Part shown: one piece after another, positions 35,107 to 46,931 of the stretch
Position numbering within the stretch: the stretch's first letter is position 1
Layout: every line of letters starts with the position of its first letter
Assembly (NCBI RefSeq): GCF_910592395.1
Contig: NC_088309.1
Span: forward strand, 13,334,599 to 13,398,598
Source of the DNA: Lineus longissimus
Lineage: Eukaryota; Nemertea; Pilidiophora; Heteronemertea; Lineidae
Direction of reading: 5' to 3'
DNA: 64,000 nt
Translations under genes and position numbers: made by a program
Notes under the pieces: model-generated
What the model was told of the DNA's origin: nothing
What the model saw: only the letters and a program-made list of their open reading frames with translations
The model's database searches: none

Positions 35107-36613
35107 CTTCCAAACCCCAGCCTGGAGTAGTCATCAACAGCACAAGACCACGTGATCTTCCAACCACTATTAGCTACCCAGATCATATCCCATTACCATC
35201 ATTACAGCTCCAGGTAATTAATCTCCCATGAGCCTTTACCATCACATATTGTCCGTCGTTAGACATGGGTGGCACGTTCTGTAATCACTGAAGCTATTTA
35301 ACTGAAACTGTGTACATATGTACCCCTTGGTGACCGCTACTCAGAGACTGAATCATCATATGGTTAATGGTTTGGCCACCAAGGGGCCAAAGGTCGAATC
35401 TGGTAGTTCTTTACTTTACATGAACCATTCCAACTATGCATAGAATCATGAAAAAAGGATAAAAAAAATCATTTTCACGTAATAAGTGATGTCACCAACA
35501 ATCTAAACACATATTGCTCATTTTCTCTATGCTAAAAACATTCATTGCTTCAATTTCAGATGGCTTTTGTTGTTGGTAACAAACCCCACCTGAAGTTGTT
35601 GGTGACATTATCAACAAATTAGAAAACATCCAAGAGGACACCGAAAGTTGTCTTGCAAAGATTGAGGTAAATATCACAAGAAACAAGACTCAGAAAGTCA
35701 TTGCAAACATGCCTCAATGGACAAACCGTTTGGAACAGAAATTCACCGCTGTGATCAAGACTGCTACTGACTTGAAAAAAGAAGTTGCCTTCCTAACACA
35801 GGCCAAGAAGAATCTCCAAGTCAAAGTCAACCACTTGCAAGCCCAGGTTCCTGTCTCCCAGCCAGTTCCTGCATACAAGGCAGTTCCTGCATCACAGCCA
35901 GGTTTTGAATCCAAGGCAGTTCCATGTCACAGCCAGTTTCTGCATCTAAGGCAGTTCCTACATCACACTCGCAGCCAGATATTACATCTGATGCTGTTTC
36001 CATGTCCCAGCCATTGTTTTCAGACAACGATTCAGATGATATCACCCTCAGTCAAATTCTTGACAAATCCTTGAGTTAGTCACAGAACTCGATGAAAGAT
36101 GAACACCAACCATCAACCTCCACACCTGAGGCAAACTTCCCTAAATGTCCCAAGAAGCATAACTTCACCCCTAAATTGAAGAAGAGAAAGATCAAGAAAG
36201 CCAACAGTACTGATAAAGATTCTGCTCAAACAGACACTGAGACACTCCAAACACAGGAGTCGATGACAGATGAACCCTCCAGTAAGACACCCCAGTCACA
36301 GAAGTCGATGAAAGATAAACAGCAGCCATCAACCTCAACACCCAAGGCCGACTCCCTTAAACGTCACCAGAACCTGAACTTCACCCCTAAATTGAAGAGA
36401 AAGACCAGAAAGATCATGAAACCCGAGAATATTGACATGACTGCTGACAACTCTGAAACAGATATTGAAACATACTCGAATGCATGCCTTGCATCAGACA
36501 TGTCACATGGGACAGTCCAAGAGAGCAATCCAGATGAAGAGAAACCCAATGACACAGTTGATGATTCCCTTCCTGGAGACAACAACACGCAACAAACTTC
36601 TTCAACTGAATAG
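35107..36613 (+). pseudogene. Helitron-2 accessory gene, related to that of Helitron-1
   Basis: The protein is unrecognised. A supported exon lies at 35107-35213 (TTTCAG acceptor, CAG/GTAATT donor). The next opens at 35560 after ATTTCAG with ATGGCTTTTG, parallel to the ATGGCTTTC of the Helitron-1 gene. A one-base change in the C4 run at 35584-35587 shifts it to the frame containing PEVVGDIINKLENIQED, EVNITRNK and MPQWTNRLEQKF (helical). A second shift near 35920 leads to a Ser/Pro-rich part and an acidic segment. A TAG at 36077 interrupts the frame, which continues to 36613 with two copies of a QPSTSTP...NFTPKLK unit and an acidic tail. Breaks make this copy inactive. Confidence 0.6.
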
Positions 36614-36859
36614 ATAAACACAGGACATTCCAAATGTGAATACTCTACTCAAACATGTATCTTATAGCACCATAACTTCATCACAGATACCATGCAATAC
36701 TGCATTTTTCATTGTTCAACATGATTCAACTGCTGATTGGTACTGCTGCAAAAACATTTACTGCTGATAAAATCTCAGGTGCACATCCAAGGGCAGGGGA
36801 TGCCCCTTATTATCGAAAACAATTCAAAATTAACCCAGAAATTTTGAATAATTCTTTGA

Positions 36860-38908
36860 CAAGCCTATAGGCGAATATGGGTCGTCGCGTTGATGCCAGA
36901 ACGTCCCCAAAGTTTGGAAATGTTGTTCCTAATTCCTCCGGGTTGGGGTACCTATGGCTTGATCAAATGAATATTAATGTGGATAACTGGAAAATATTAT
37001 ACTCTAATGCCCAGTAAACGATTAGAGATATTTGTCAACATGAAATTTTTGGTGAAATCGCAACAAATAAAAAACTCGATGTATAGTAATCTTATGTTTT
37101 CATTTGAACTTCAAACATATTTAAATGATATTAAATCAGTGAAACACAGGGCTTGTATCACAAAATTAATGCTGGAAGCCCATTGTCTAAGAATCAAAAC
37201 TGGGAGACACTGTAGTCTAAGAAAGTGTGAGGTTTGCAAGTCAGGGGAGGTTGAGGATGATTTTCACTTCCTTGCGGTGTGCCCTAAATATGCGTCAAAA
37301 CAGCAAAACTCATTGCAGTTGTAATAGAAGTGATCTCCATTTTCTGTCTCTGTCGGATCTGACTACAATTTTTCTGAAAAATCCTTCACCTCCCTCTGCT
37401 GCGATTATCAACGAGTTCTTTAAACTGCGTAACTCTATATTGTCCTGATTTCCATTATTATGTTTTTGTCTTTAAATATTTGTGATCTTATTTTGTATAC
37501 CCTGTAACTTTATATTGTATATTTTGTAATTATTTTATGTAACCGTTGGCCCCTAGTGGGCGTTTTATAGTCTGGGCTCCTGACCTCACTCTCGCTGTCG
37601 TAGGTCAGGCAATAACAAAAATCTATAAATAGAACAATAGCTTAAACCACCATTTCCACAAAAATTCTTATGCCTAATTTTTTTTAATATTATAAACAAC
37701 CTATCCTGCAAAATCCAACGCAATCGGTCAAGGTTTAGCGTCCCAAATCGTACTTTTGCGAAAATGACAATATCGCTAAAAGTGACGTCATTATATGGGG
37801 AAACCCCTTTGTCTGAAACATAAAATAACCGTAATCGCGCATTTTAAGAGTAATTCCGGTATTTCTACAGTGTAGAATGATGTGTTCAATAATAGTGCAT
37901 AATCCTAGGACAGATACAGCGCTCAATTCGACCGTAAAACGATAATTGGCTCGGGAAATTACAACAATGGCTGAATCTAAAAATAACACTCCTCTTTTCT
38001 GCCGTGTTATTTGTGGACGGTTGTTGTTACCTGACCCGTTCCTAAACCCTACCAAAAGCCCGGAGATCGAGGTCAGAGAACCAGACTATTTAGCGTTTTA
38101 GAGTAATAAAGAATTTGAATTTGAATTTGAATTTTTCCACCGCTGTACCTTATTATCATAATTATGCCCACGTGATTAGCTGCTCGGTATTGACGAGCAA
38201 GTGACAGTCCTCATTTGCATGTACATTAATGTCATTATTATGGCTGACGCAATCCTGTAAAGTTGTGCGTAATTTCTAATTTCTCGGCAAATACTTGATT
38301 GATTTCGTTGAAATTTGAGAGTATTACAGATTAGATTACTGCTTACATTGGGTCTTCGTAGTTTCTTCATACATCATCTTCATACATCAAAGACACGTAG
38401 CTTTGTGAAGAAACTCACCACACTGCTCGCTGGCCAGCACAACATTCCTGCATGCTACGTATACACGCTCATCAATTTTGAGCTCCCAATTAATAATTTT
38501 ATTCATTTCGCATTTTACATGAGACGAAGGACTTAATGAACAAGATAACGAACTTTAATGAAAACTTAAGTTTTATTACAATAGGACAAATACTGGCAAC
38601 GCAATTTGCATTTCAATTCAACAACTGCAGAGCATCCTAGGGCTAAAACTATCTTCATTCATAGTCGCTAAACGGACCTGAAACAAATCGATTCAGCGTC
38701 TACACTTTTACTCCGATTTGTCTCAAAATTGGTGACAAAGAGGCTGAATGTACTGCAAACAATTCCTCGGAACCAAATTTTAAAAAAAATGATTTTAAAG
38801 ATATTTTTTAGTGTAAAATGCCCGTTGCTAGGCATGGTTGCTAGGCACATGCTGCCACAAACATAATGACAGAACCTGACAATAAGGGTCTGCTCTCGCG
38901 ACGACCAA
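36860..38908 (+). mobile_element. Family-3 element, copy B (2,049 bp)
   Basis: The ends and length are the same as copy A (12002-14050), and identity is very high. It sits between CTTTGA and TATTCAAC. The empty site near 39118 reads CTTTGATATTGAAC, so insertion was between A and T with neither duplication nor loss. It carries the 5' palindrome GCCTATAGGC, the subterminal GGGTCGTCGCG / CGCGACGACC pair, and a captured LINE 3' end. Confidence 0.85.
36977..37448 (+). pseudogene. Non-LTR retrotransposon ORF2 C-terminus in family-3 copy B
   Basis: Identical in translation to 12119-12590, including the frameshift after the Cys/His cluster. The frameshift therefore existed before the two copies separated. 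The LINE-like tail in this copy has one extra 6-bp GAATTT unit (about 38113-38130). Confidence 0.75.
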
Positions 38909-39618
38909 TATTCAACATATATTTTTGTTGGAAGCACCAGCACACATCAATATCTGTATTCTTTCTATTTCATGCTGCATTTTTCATTGTTCTACTGCTG
39001 ATTAGTACTGCTGCAAAAACATTTACTGCTGATAAAATCTCAGGCCCACATCCAAGGGCAGGGGATGCCCCTCATTATCGAAAACAATTCAAAATTAACC
39101 CAGAAATTTTGAATAATTCTTTGATATTGAACATATATTTTTGTTGGAACCACCAGCACACATCAATATCTGTATTCTTTCTATTTCAACTTTTATTTTC
39201 AAAAGTGATCTCCGGTGCCAAAACAATGGCACTCGCTACAATACCCAATGTGTTGTCAGTCATGCAACTTCCATGATTTAGGGTGATACTCCACGTTTGC
39301 CAGTCTTCTAGCACATGTTGACTTCCAAATATTTGACGATAACTCTTCATGTCATTGTCATTACGATTGACCTCATGCAAATTTACAACTTCATGTATAT
39401 CAACTTCCAGTAGAAAACTAGCAAGTGCAGTACCACCCTTACTTCACAAATATCTAGAAATTCTTCCTGTATCTGATAAGTCACACTTTATAAATACAAC
39501 ACATTTACTGAATATTTCCTTCTGCCCTTACTTTATTTTTACTTTTCAACAGAACTAATTACCCAGTGTGCAGAACCAACGTGTCGAATTGCTAGACACG
39601 ATTTCATACTGCTACATA

Positions 39619-42600
39619 ATGCCAAGGCGTCGGAGTACTGCGACCACGGCCACCCTTGCACGTCAAAGAAAACGTCAAAAACGTAACGACACCGCTACGC
39701 TTCCAGCATTGGGTAATGTTCAATGTCTAACAAAAAAAGACCTCCCTCTTCCACACAACCTTGGACAAATGACCTGTGTCTGCTCTTCCTGTGGAGCTCG
39801 GACATGGAAAACAGAGTTACATTCTGGCAGACTAGGCAATACGGCAACATTCTCAATCTGTTGCAACCAAGGCAAAACTGATCTTCCTGTTATAGCAGAT
39901 CCCCAGACTTGCTAAAACAACTTTACATTTCCAACTCAACTGAGGCCAGAGAATTCCGTCACAATATTCGAGGCTACAACTCAAGTCTTGCTTTTGCATC
40001 TTTGGGAGTTCACGAACATCAGTTACCTAGCAGAGGCCCATACACCTTCCGCATACAAGGCGGCATTTATCACCGGATTGGCCACCTCCTCCCTGACGAA
40101 AATCAGTTGCCTAAATTTTCGCAGTTATACATTTATGATACCGCGAATGAAGCAAATAACAGATTGTCTTGGAATCAGTCACTGAGTACAACATTAATGA
40201 CTCAATTGCAAACAATGTTACATCAGTGTAATCCATTTGTGGCTGCATATAAACAAGCCCTTGATGTTATTCTCAAGGAACCAGACAACAACTTCAAATT
40301 TGTACTCCGTGCAGATCCTACTACTGACTTGCGTCGATACAACCTGCCAACAGCCAGTGATATATGTGCCATAGTTCCTCATTCTCAGTCAACTCCATCA
40401 TCAAGGGATATTGTCCTTTACAAACGTTCCTCACTTCATCCACAAGGTCATAGTATCCTCCACATCAATGAGAATCACCCCCACTATGATCCACTGCATT
40501 ATGTACTTCTTCTTCCCCACGGACAATTCGGATGGACTCCCAATACATTATCCTCATCAGGCAAAAAAATTTCCACCATGCAGTACTATTCCTTCCACAC
40601 GATGCAAAGAGATGGCAATTTCAATGTTCTATTGCGTGCCGGACGACTCTTTCAATAATATATAGTCGACCAATACGTAAAAGTTGAACAAGAACGTTTG
40701 AATTACATCTATTACCACCAAAGTGACTTACGCGCCGAGTTGTACCAAGGTCTTCAAGACGCAATCCTTAGTGGAGACACATATGGCAACACGATTGGGA
40801 GACGAATCATCCTTCCTTCATCATTTACCGGAGGTCCTCGCAACACACATCAGTTATATCAAGATGCTATGGCGATAGTACGTCGCTTCTCCAAACCTGA
40901 CCTCTTCATCACCTTCACCTGTAATCCGCAATGGCCTGAAATCCAAACTGCCTTACTCGAAAACCAAACTGCTGCAGAAAGACCAGACATTGTTGCAAGA
41001 GTTTTCAATCGGAAGAAAACAGCATTCATCCATGAGATCACGCAATCCAAAATCTTCGGTGAGGTTCAAGCGCATGTCAACGTCATTGAATTCCAGAAGC
41101 GCGGATTGCCACATCTACACATGCTGATCATTCTACATCCATCACATAAACCACAAACACCACGTGATTACGACCAATTCGTATCAGCAGAGATACCACC
41201 ACCTTCAAACAAACCGCTTCATGATGTTGTCACTCAACACATGCTTCATGGACCATGTGGAGCAGCCAACCCAAACTCACCATGTATGGATCAAGGCATC
41301 TGTACGAAAAAGTACCCCAAGACTTTCTGTGAGGAAACACATCAAGCCCCTGATGGATACCCGTTATACCGACGACCAGACAATGGCCTTTTCATCCAGA
41401 AACATGGTGTCAAGATGGACAATCGTTGGGTGGTGCCGTACAACCCATATCTCTCAGCCAAGTTCCAAGCACACATAAACGTTGAGATATGTTCTACCGT
41501 AACCGCTGTGAAATACCTATACAAATATGTGTATAAAGGTTCCGACAGAATCATGGCAGCCATCCAAGATGATCCCGATTCCACGCAACCTGTCAATGAA
41601 CTGCAACGCTTCAAAGATGCACGCTACATATCGTCAGGTGAAGCTGCATGGCGGCTTTTCCACTATGACATAAATGACCGATCACCAGCCATACAACGCC
41701 TCACTGTTCACCTGCCACAACAACATTCAGTGGTCTACACTCCAGGTAGGGTCCAAAATACCCTTGAACGTTCCAAAAACACCACGCTGACGGCTTGGTT
41801 CATTGCCAACCAGGAGTACCCTAAAGCCAAAACTATACCCTACCACCTCTTCCCAGAACAGTTCATGTGGAACAAAACGACAGGCAAGTGGACACCACGA
41901 AAGCGCTGTTCCGTGATAGGCAGATTATACAGCGCATCTCCTGCTGAAGGAGAACGTTACTACCTTCGACTGCTCTTGCACCACACACCCGGCTGTACAT
42001 CATTTCAAGACGTCAAGCGACTAGACAATGGAGAAGCGGCCAGTACATTCAAGACAGCAGCTGTACTCCGTGGATTCTTGCAAGATGACTCTGAGTGGCA
42101 TAGATGTTTGGAGGAAGCATCCGTCAGTGGATTCCCTGCACAAATACGGCAGCTCTTTGCAACGATACTCATCTTCTGTGATCCAACAGAACCACAAGAA
42201 CTCTTCAAGACGTTTCGCCCCCACATGACAGATGATGTAATCCATACAGCGAAATCTCAAAATTTACCAACCACAGACGAACAGCTGCAAAACCATGCCC
42301 TTTTCCACATACAACAGCTACTACACCAGCATGGAAAGGACCTTAGTGACTTCCCCAACATGCCAATACTGCCTGAACACTACACTGGACTGGCAACAGA
42401 CCCAGACCTAGACTTCAATCCAACAATTGAAAAAGAAAAAGCAGACACCAATGCAGCCCGCCTTAATGCTGACCAAAAGGCCATCTATGAAGAAGTCATC
42501 CAAGCAGTCCTCAACCAACAGTCCAAAGTTCTATTCATAGACGGACCTGGCGGAACTGGAAAGACCTTCCTCTACAACACAATAATCCACAAAGTTCGAT

Positions 42601-43842
42601 CATTGAGTCTCACTACCATCGCCACAGCTTCCTCCGGCATCGCAGCAGAACTACTAGAGGGAGGACGAACTGCCCATTCACAGTTCAAAATTCCCATACC
42701 TATCCAAAGACACAGCACCTGCAACATTGGAAAGAACACCTCACGAGCATCATCAATAAGAAATGCCACTCTGATTATATGGGATGAGGCCCCTATGATG
42801 CACAAATATGTCTTTGAATCAGTTCACCGTTCACTCTGCGACCTACTTGATGACAACGATCAGCCATTCGGAGGGAAAATTGTCCTACTCGGGGGAGATT
42901 TCCGCCAGATTCTACCGGTAATCCGCCAAGGCAATGAAGCTGACATAGTTGACAGCACCCTGAAACGTTCTTTTATCTGGAACTCGATCACTATTCGTCA
43001 CCTCACTCAAAACTTGCGTGCTTGCCAGGCAACATCGCCCACCCTCCCATTCCAGGATTTCCTCCTCTCCATTGGTGATGGAAAACGACCAACAGAACCC
43101 GAAATCGACAAATGTGCCATACAGTTGCCTGACAACATCTGCATCCAACACCCAGAACAACAAGGCCTGCAAAAGCTCATTTCAGCTGTTTTCCCAGACA
43201 CCACCAACATCAACTACCATCGAGCCATCCTCTGTGCCAGGAACAACAACGTCGATAAAATCAATGACCATATCATACAGACCATGCAACACCATGGACC
43301 AGCAGTGACATACTTCAGCGCAGACAGCGTCTCTGACGATGCTCAGACATATATGTATCCAACTGAATTCCTGAACACCTTGAATCTGTCTGGACTTCCT
43401 CCACACAAACTCAACACTCCGCCCATCTACACCTGTCATCCTAATCAGAAATCTCGACCAAAAAAATGGTTTACTGAATGGAACAAGACTATCTGTCATC
43501 AGCTTAGGAGAAAGACTCATTGAATGTAAAATTATGACTGGGAAAAATGACAACAAAGACGTATTCATCCCCAGGATCACAATGACACCATCGGATACAC
43601 CACTTCCATTCCAACTTCGTCGCAGACAATTTCCTCTACGTGCAGCATATGCTATGACAATCAATAAGAGTCAAGGCCAAACGCTAGATTACGTAGGAAT
43701 AGACTTAACCGAACCAGTTTTCACACATGGACAACTTTACGTCGCCCTCTCTAGAGCCAAATCTTTGGACACCATAAAAGTCCTCACCTTCACCACAGTC
43801 AACAACAAACCTTACACCAGGAATGTGGTCTACGACCTATAA
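39619..43842 (+). pseudogene. Helitron-2 Rep-helicase (RepHel), lightly broken
   Basis: Start ATG 39619 (MPRRRSTAT) parallels the Helitron-1 protein. The Cys cluster CVCSSCGARTW...CC is at the N-terminus. After a shift at the C4 run 39901-39904 and an in-frame TAA (40656-40658), the long frame 40698-43523 carries H139-L-H141 (FQKRGLPHLHMLI), the Tyr pair Y273/Y277 in VKYLYKYVYKG, Walker A GPGGTGKT (616-623), IIWDEAPM (Walker B), GGDFRQILPVI and LTQNLRA. A further one-base shift near 43419 moves to the frame with KSQGQTL and HGQLYVALSRA, ending TAA at 43842. Catalytic residues are all present, so only three lesions separate it from an intact protein. Confidence 0.93.
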
Positions 43843-44470
43843 AGCCACAACCAGATTAGCAATTTTTAATGGAATTTTAATTCCATCCAGACCTCAGAAC
43901 ACACCTGTGAATAGTGTGGTCAACTCAACAACTTTTCTTACTCAAGTAATTTGATAATTTCCACCAGTGTTGTTGTCTGAGCTGCCTGTTCTATTTTCAA
44001 GCAACATGTTGTCACTCCAGGTGGTCACTATTTGTAATGTGGATGGTGCAGCACCACTTTCTAACCAGTGTTTTCAACAGCATTGAGGGGAAAACAAGCA
44101 TTTCTACATTCTGGGTGGGTTGTAATGTAAAAACTTGACCTAGGTCTATATTGTAAATTAATTTGGGGCGTATTTTTGTACAAGTTGGAAATTTTTATGG
44201 CGTTTGCATTTAAGGTTTGGTGTATAAAACAGGCACTCGAATTGTGAAATATGCTCTAACCCAACCTTTAGCACCCTCCTTGCTAAAGAGAGGCCAGTAA
44301 ACGAGTAATTTTGATCTGGACTCTCTTTCCCACTGAATCTTTAGGAAGTGTTGTGGAGAATTCATGTTTAGTCTGGACGACACAGCAAGTTTAGTTCTCC
44401 AAGTAGCTCCACCCGACATCTGGTGTTATCATATCTTGCTGAAGAAAAATTGCTAATGTGGTTGTGGCTT
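43843..44470. repeat. 25-bp inverted repeat flanking the Helitron-2 3' region
   Basis: AGCCACAACCAGATTAGCAA at 43843-43867 is matched by its reverse complement at about 44444-44470 with one mismatch. The first copy begins right after the RepHel stop and the second overlaps the 3' terminal hairpin. Confidence 0.8.
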
Positions 44471-44497
44471 AAGCCATACCACAGGTAACTTTACTAG
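44458..44497 (+). terminator. Helitron-2 3' end: hairpin, 11-bp spacer, CTAG
   Basis: Bases 44458-44482 fold into a hairpin (outer GTGGT/ACCAC, inner palindrome TGGCTTAAGCCA). An 11-base spacer follows, then CTAG at 44494-44497 and a T. This is the canonical Helitron 3' terminator, which ends rolling-circle strand transfer. Confidence 0.85.
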
Positions 44498-44595
44498 TGT
44501 TTACAAAAATTAAAGCAAGTGTTTTTAGTAGAGGTTTACCTAATGAGTAGCGTCTGGGTGATTATAAACCATTAACTTGTGTTTAAAAGCCCACA
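44498..44595 (+). repeat. Family-1 element, right part after Helitron-2
   Basis: GTTTACAAAAATTAAAGCAA and the following 90 bases match 54973-55065 at roughly 85%. It continues the family-1 copy that begins at 32090. Similarity fades after TTTAAAAG. The stretch 44596-45034 that follows shows nothing recognisable. Confidence 0.65.
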
Positions 44596-45080
44596 TTGTA
44601 ACGAAAGGTTCCGGCTTGACGCTAATCTCCAATGACCAGCCGTCAGCCGTCATTTTGCCATACTCTCGAAACTTTGGGATCGTCAAATGTAATGGAAATC
44701 ACATAATTTCTGACACACACTGCTACAATTCATCATTTTATTGTTCTTTCACAGTATTATTACGCCACCCCGATTCGCAAGGCAGCTTGTACCAACTGGC
44801 TCTGCATTGACTATCCCCATTCCAACCCGAAGAACAGTGTGACAAATTTCTCATTTTACCTTCCAATCACAGTCAAAATTTTCTTAAACAACCGGCAATG
44901 AGGACAAACTAATAATCTCAAACCAATCACAAGAATGTAATCAACACATACGACCTCATCCGAAGAGCGGATGATTAAGTTTTAGCATTGATTCAAGGCG
45001 ATTTAATTCCTCCTTCGTCTCGCTTCAAATTCATAAAATGCCCATTTCCTTACAAGAAATGGCCATTTTGTTAGTTCATA

Positions 45081-45250
45081 CTTACCTATGGAACACTTTT
45101 GCATGTTACTCCATTTGGGCTCAAACACAAGAGTATCCCTTTAATTTTCTAAAGGGAGAACTGAGTTAACAGCTCGGCCGCCAGGCGGCGCCCTGACCGA
45201 TCCCGCGAGATCGCGCCGATCTCATGCCGCCATATTTAGTCTTTACTCTT
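45081..45250. repeat. DIRS inverted terminal repeat (left on this strand)
   Basis: It is the reverse complement of 51403-51572, with only one mismatch noticed. The GC-rich core (GGCCGCCAGGCGGCGCC) is palindromic. Confidence 0.92.
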
Positions 45251-45298
45251 GAGCGTTAATAAAGAGTATGTCCCGTTTGTGGGGACGGCGGGAGGGCC

Positions 45299-45396
45299 GT
45301 GTTCCATAGGTAAGTATGAACTAACAAAATGGCCATTTCTTGTAAGGAAATGGGCATTTTGTGTCATTCAAACTTACCTATGGAACACTTTTGCAT
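45299..45396. repeat. DIRS internal complementary region
   Basis: Bases 45299-45360 are the perfect reverse complement of the left outer edge (45035-45096). Bases 45355-45396 are the perfect reverse complement of the right outer edge (51549-51590). The two parts overlap by the six bases CATTTT (AAAATG on the other strand). In DIRS-1 this region templates completion of the ends and circle formation. Confidence 0.93.
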
Positions 45397-45824
45397 CGAA
45401 TCCCAGCAACCTATTGGAGGTGGGAAACGAGGACTTACCTAAGGCTGAGCTGTTGTTCCATCCAGGAGGCACCACCGGCATATTAGCTAAGGAGGACCGC
45501 CAGGGGAAAGAAATGGGGAGAACCGGAGGACCGGTATTTTGATCTCGGTATTACAATCATATTATAGAGAGTAATAGACCCATTCTCCGGAAAGCGCTAG
45601 AATTGCGTAATAAAACCATCTTCTTTCCGGCAACAGAGCTTAGAGCAAGTAAGGCATGTTGAAGGGTGTAGAATGAGTTATTGCTAAACAACAATAAGAA
45701 ATTGCGTCCTTTCTAGTCTACTAGGGGTTGCCTGGATGTTGAAGATAGGGCATATCAAAAATGGCGCAAGATGCGCGTTTGACTCTTCAATCGGGCTTCC
45801 CCCCCTTTTTTGATCTAGCCAGGA

Positions 45825-46931
45825 TCAAACAACATGCCCCGCAGACACAATCGGGCCGATTGTGTGCATGCCATCTACGAGGGAAGAAACGTCTCGTAGA
45901 TAGAAACGAGAGAATGTGGAGTGATTACTCCAAAATGCAGCGGAAACGACTTCTTGAAGAGCAACTCCTCGGTAGTTAGCCCAGGAGGTGGCTAGTGCTC
46001 TAACTTCGTGCGCTGAGATGTTAGCTAGCGCACGAAGATCAGAGGAAGTCTTCAAGGTGTTGTAGGAAAGACGAATAGTCTCCACAATCCACCTTGAAAT
46101 AGTGGCGGCCGCTATCTCTCGTTTATTTCCCTCCTTATAGGACAAAAACAAACGCTCTCTCCCCTGGCGGATACCGGGAGGTTTTGTCCTATTTATGTAG
46201 AACTTTAGGGCCCTGACGGGACATAAAGTTCTGTCAGGAAGATCATAAGAGATCGTTCCTGACAGAGAGGGAATAGTAACCGGGGGCCGAGAGGCGGCCG
46301 GTCCCTGGTTCTTCGCCAGAAATCCTGGTATAAAAGCCAGGATAACCTCCCCTCCCTCTCTAAAAGCCAGCTTCTTAAAAGAAAGTGCATGGAGCTCTGA
46401 TCTCCGTTGGGCGGTAGCCAAGGCTACTAGAAAGACCGTTTTGAGTGTCAGATATTTCATGGATGAAATAGACATGGGTTCAAAAGGATGCCTCATGAGC
46501 ACCTTAAGGACAACAGAAAGGTCCCATTTAGGGGTGTTGTGAACCGGTCTAGGACGCTCTAATAACATTCCTCTGAAAAGAGGGGTTATTTGGTCCTCCC
46601 AACGAAGATCCCAGGTGCTTAAAACACGGAGGGTAGAAGCGATGGCGGACTTGTACCCTTTTATAGCCGTGACAGATAGTTGTCTTTCCGTGAATAATTC
46701 AATAAGGAAATCAACTAATCTGTATATAGAGGTAGAGATCGGATTAACTCCGTTCTCCCTGCACCAGGAAGTGAAGGTAGACCACTTTCCTTGATACACA
46801 TCAAGGGTAGACCCCCTTTGAGGTGCGGACATGCGCTTGACAGCGATGTCCGAAAAGCCTCTCTGGTGGAGATGCAACTGGATAAGTTCCAGGCGTGAAA
46901 CTTGAAAAATCCAGGGTTCTGGTGGTAGCAT
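45825..46931 (-). CDS. DIRS tyrosine recombinase
   Basis: This enzyme would integrate the circular DNA intermediate. In the long frame ending at 45825 the catalytic residues are Arg (QRRSEL, residue 776 of 968), His-x-x-Arg (HEVR, 908-911), a second His (HSTF, 937) and the Tyr nucleophile (RFYLRD, 944). A plausible own start is the Met at about 46931, which overlaps the RNase H frame by about 215 bases as in other DIRS elements. The domain is complete and without stops. Confidence 0.9.
   Translation of the reverse strand: MLPPEPWIFQVSRLELIQLHLHQRGFSDIAVKRMSAPQRGSTLDVYQGKWSTFTSWCRENGVNPISTSIYRLVDFLIELFTERQLSVTAIKGYKSAIASTLRVLSTWDLRWEDQITPLFRGMLLERPRPVHNTPKWDLSVVLKVLMRHPFEPMSISSMKYLTLKTVFLVALATAQRRSELHALSFKKLAFREGGEVILAFIPGFLAKNQGPAASRPPVTIPSLSGTISYDLPDRTLCPVRALKFYINRTKPPGIRQGRERLFLSYKEGNKREIAAATISRWIVETIRLSYNTLKTSSDLRALANISAHEVRALATSWANYRGVALQEVVSAAFWSNHSTFSRFYLRDVSSLVDGMHTIGPIVSAGHVV

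Larger units (their letters stand above)
36702..39200 (+). repeat. Tandem duplication of about 223 bp, first copy interrupted by family-3 copy B
   Basis: The unit CTGCATTTTTCATTGTTC...CTATTTCA runs 36702-36859, then 38909-38975, and again as an uninterrupted second copy at about 38976-39200. The second copy therefore shows the empty insertion site of family-3 copy B. Confidence 0.85.
32613..44497 (+). mobile_element. Helitron-2; 3' end defined, 5' end not
   Basis: The 3' end is CTAG at 44494-44497 with a hairpin 11 bases upstream. The sequence after it matches the inside of a family-1 copy whose left part ends near 32612, so the insertion lies between these points. I could not find a TC-type 5' end in 32613-35100, where a foldback and other repeats sit, so the left boundary is only a limit. 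Contents: accessory gene, family-3 copy B and RepHel. Confidence 0.65.
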
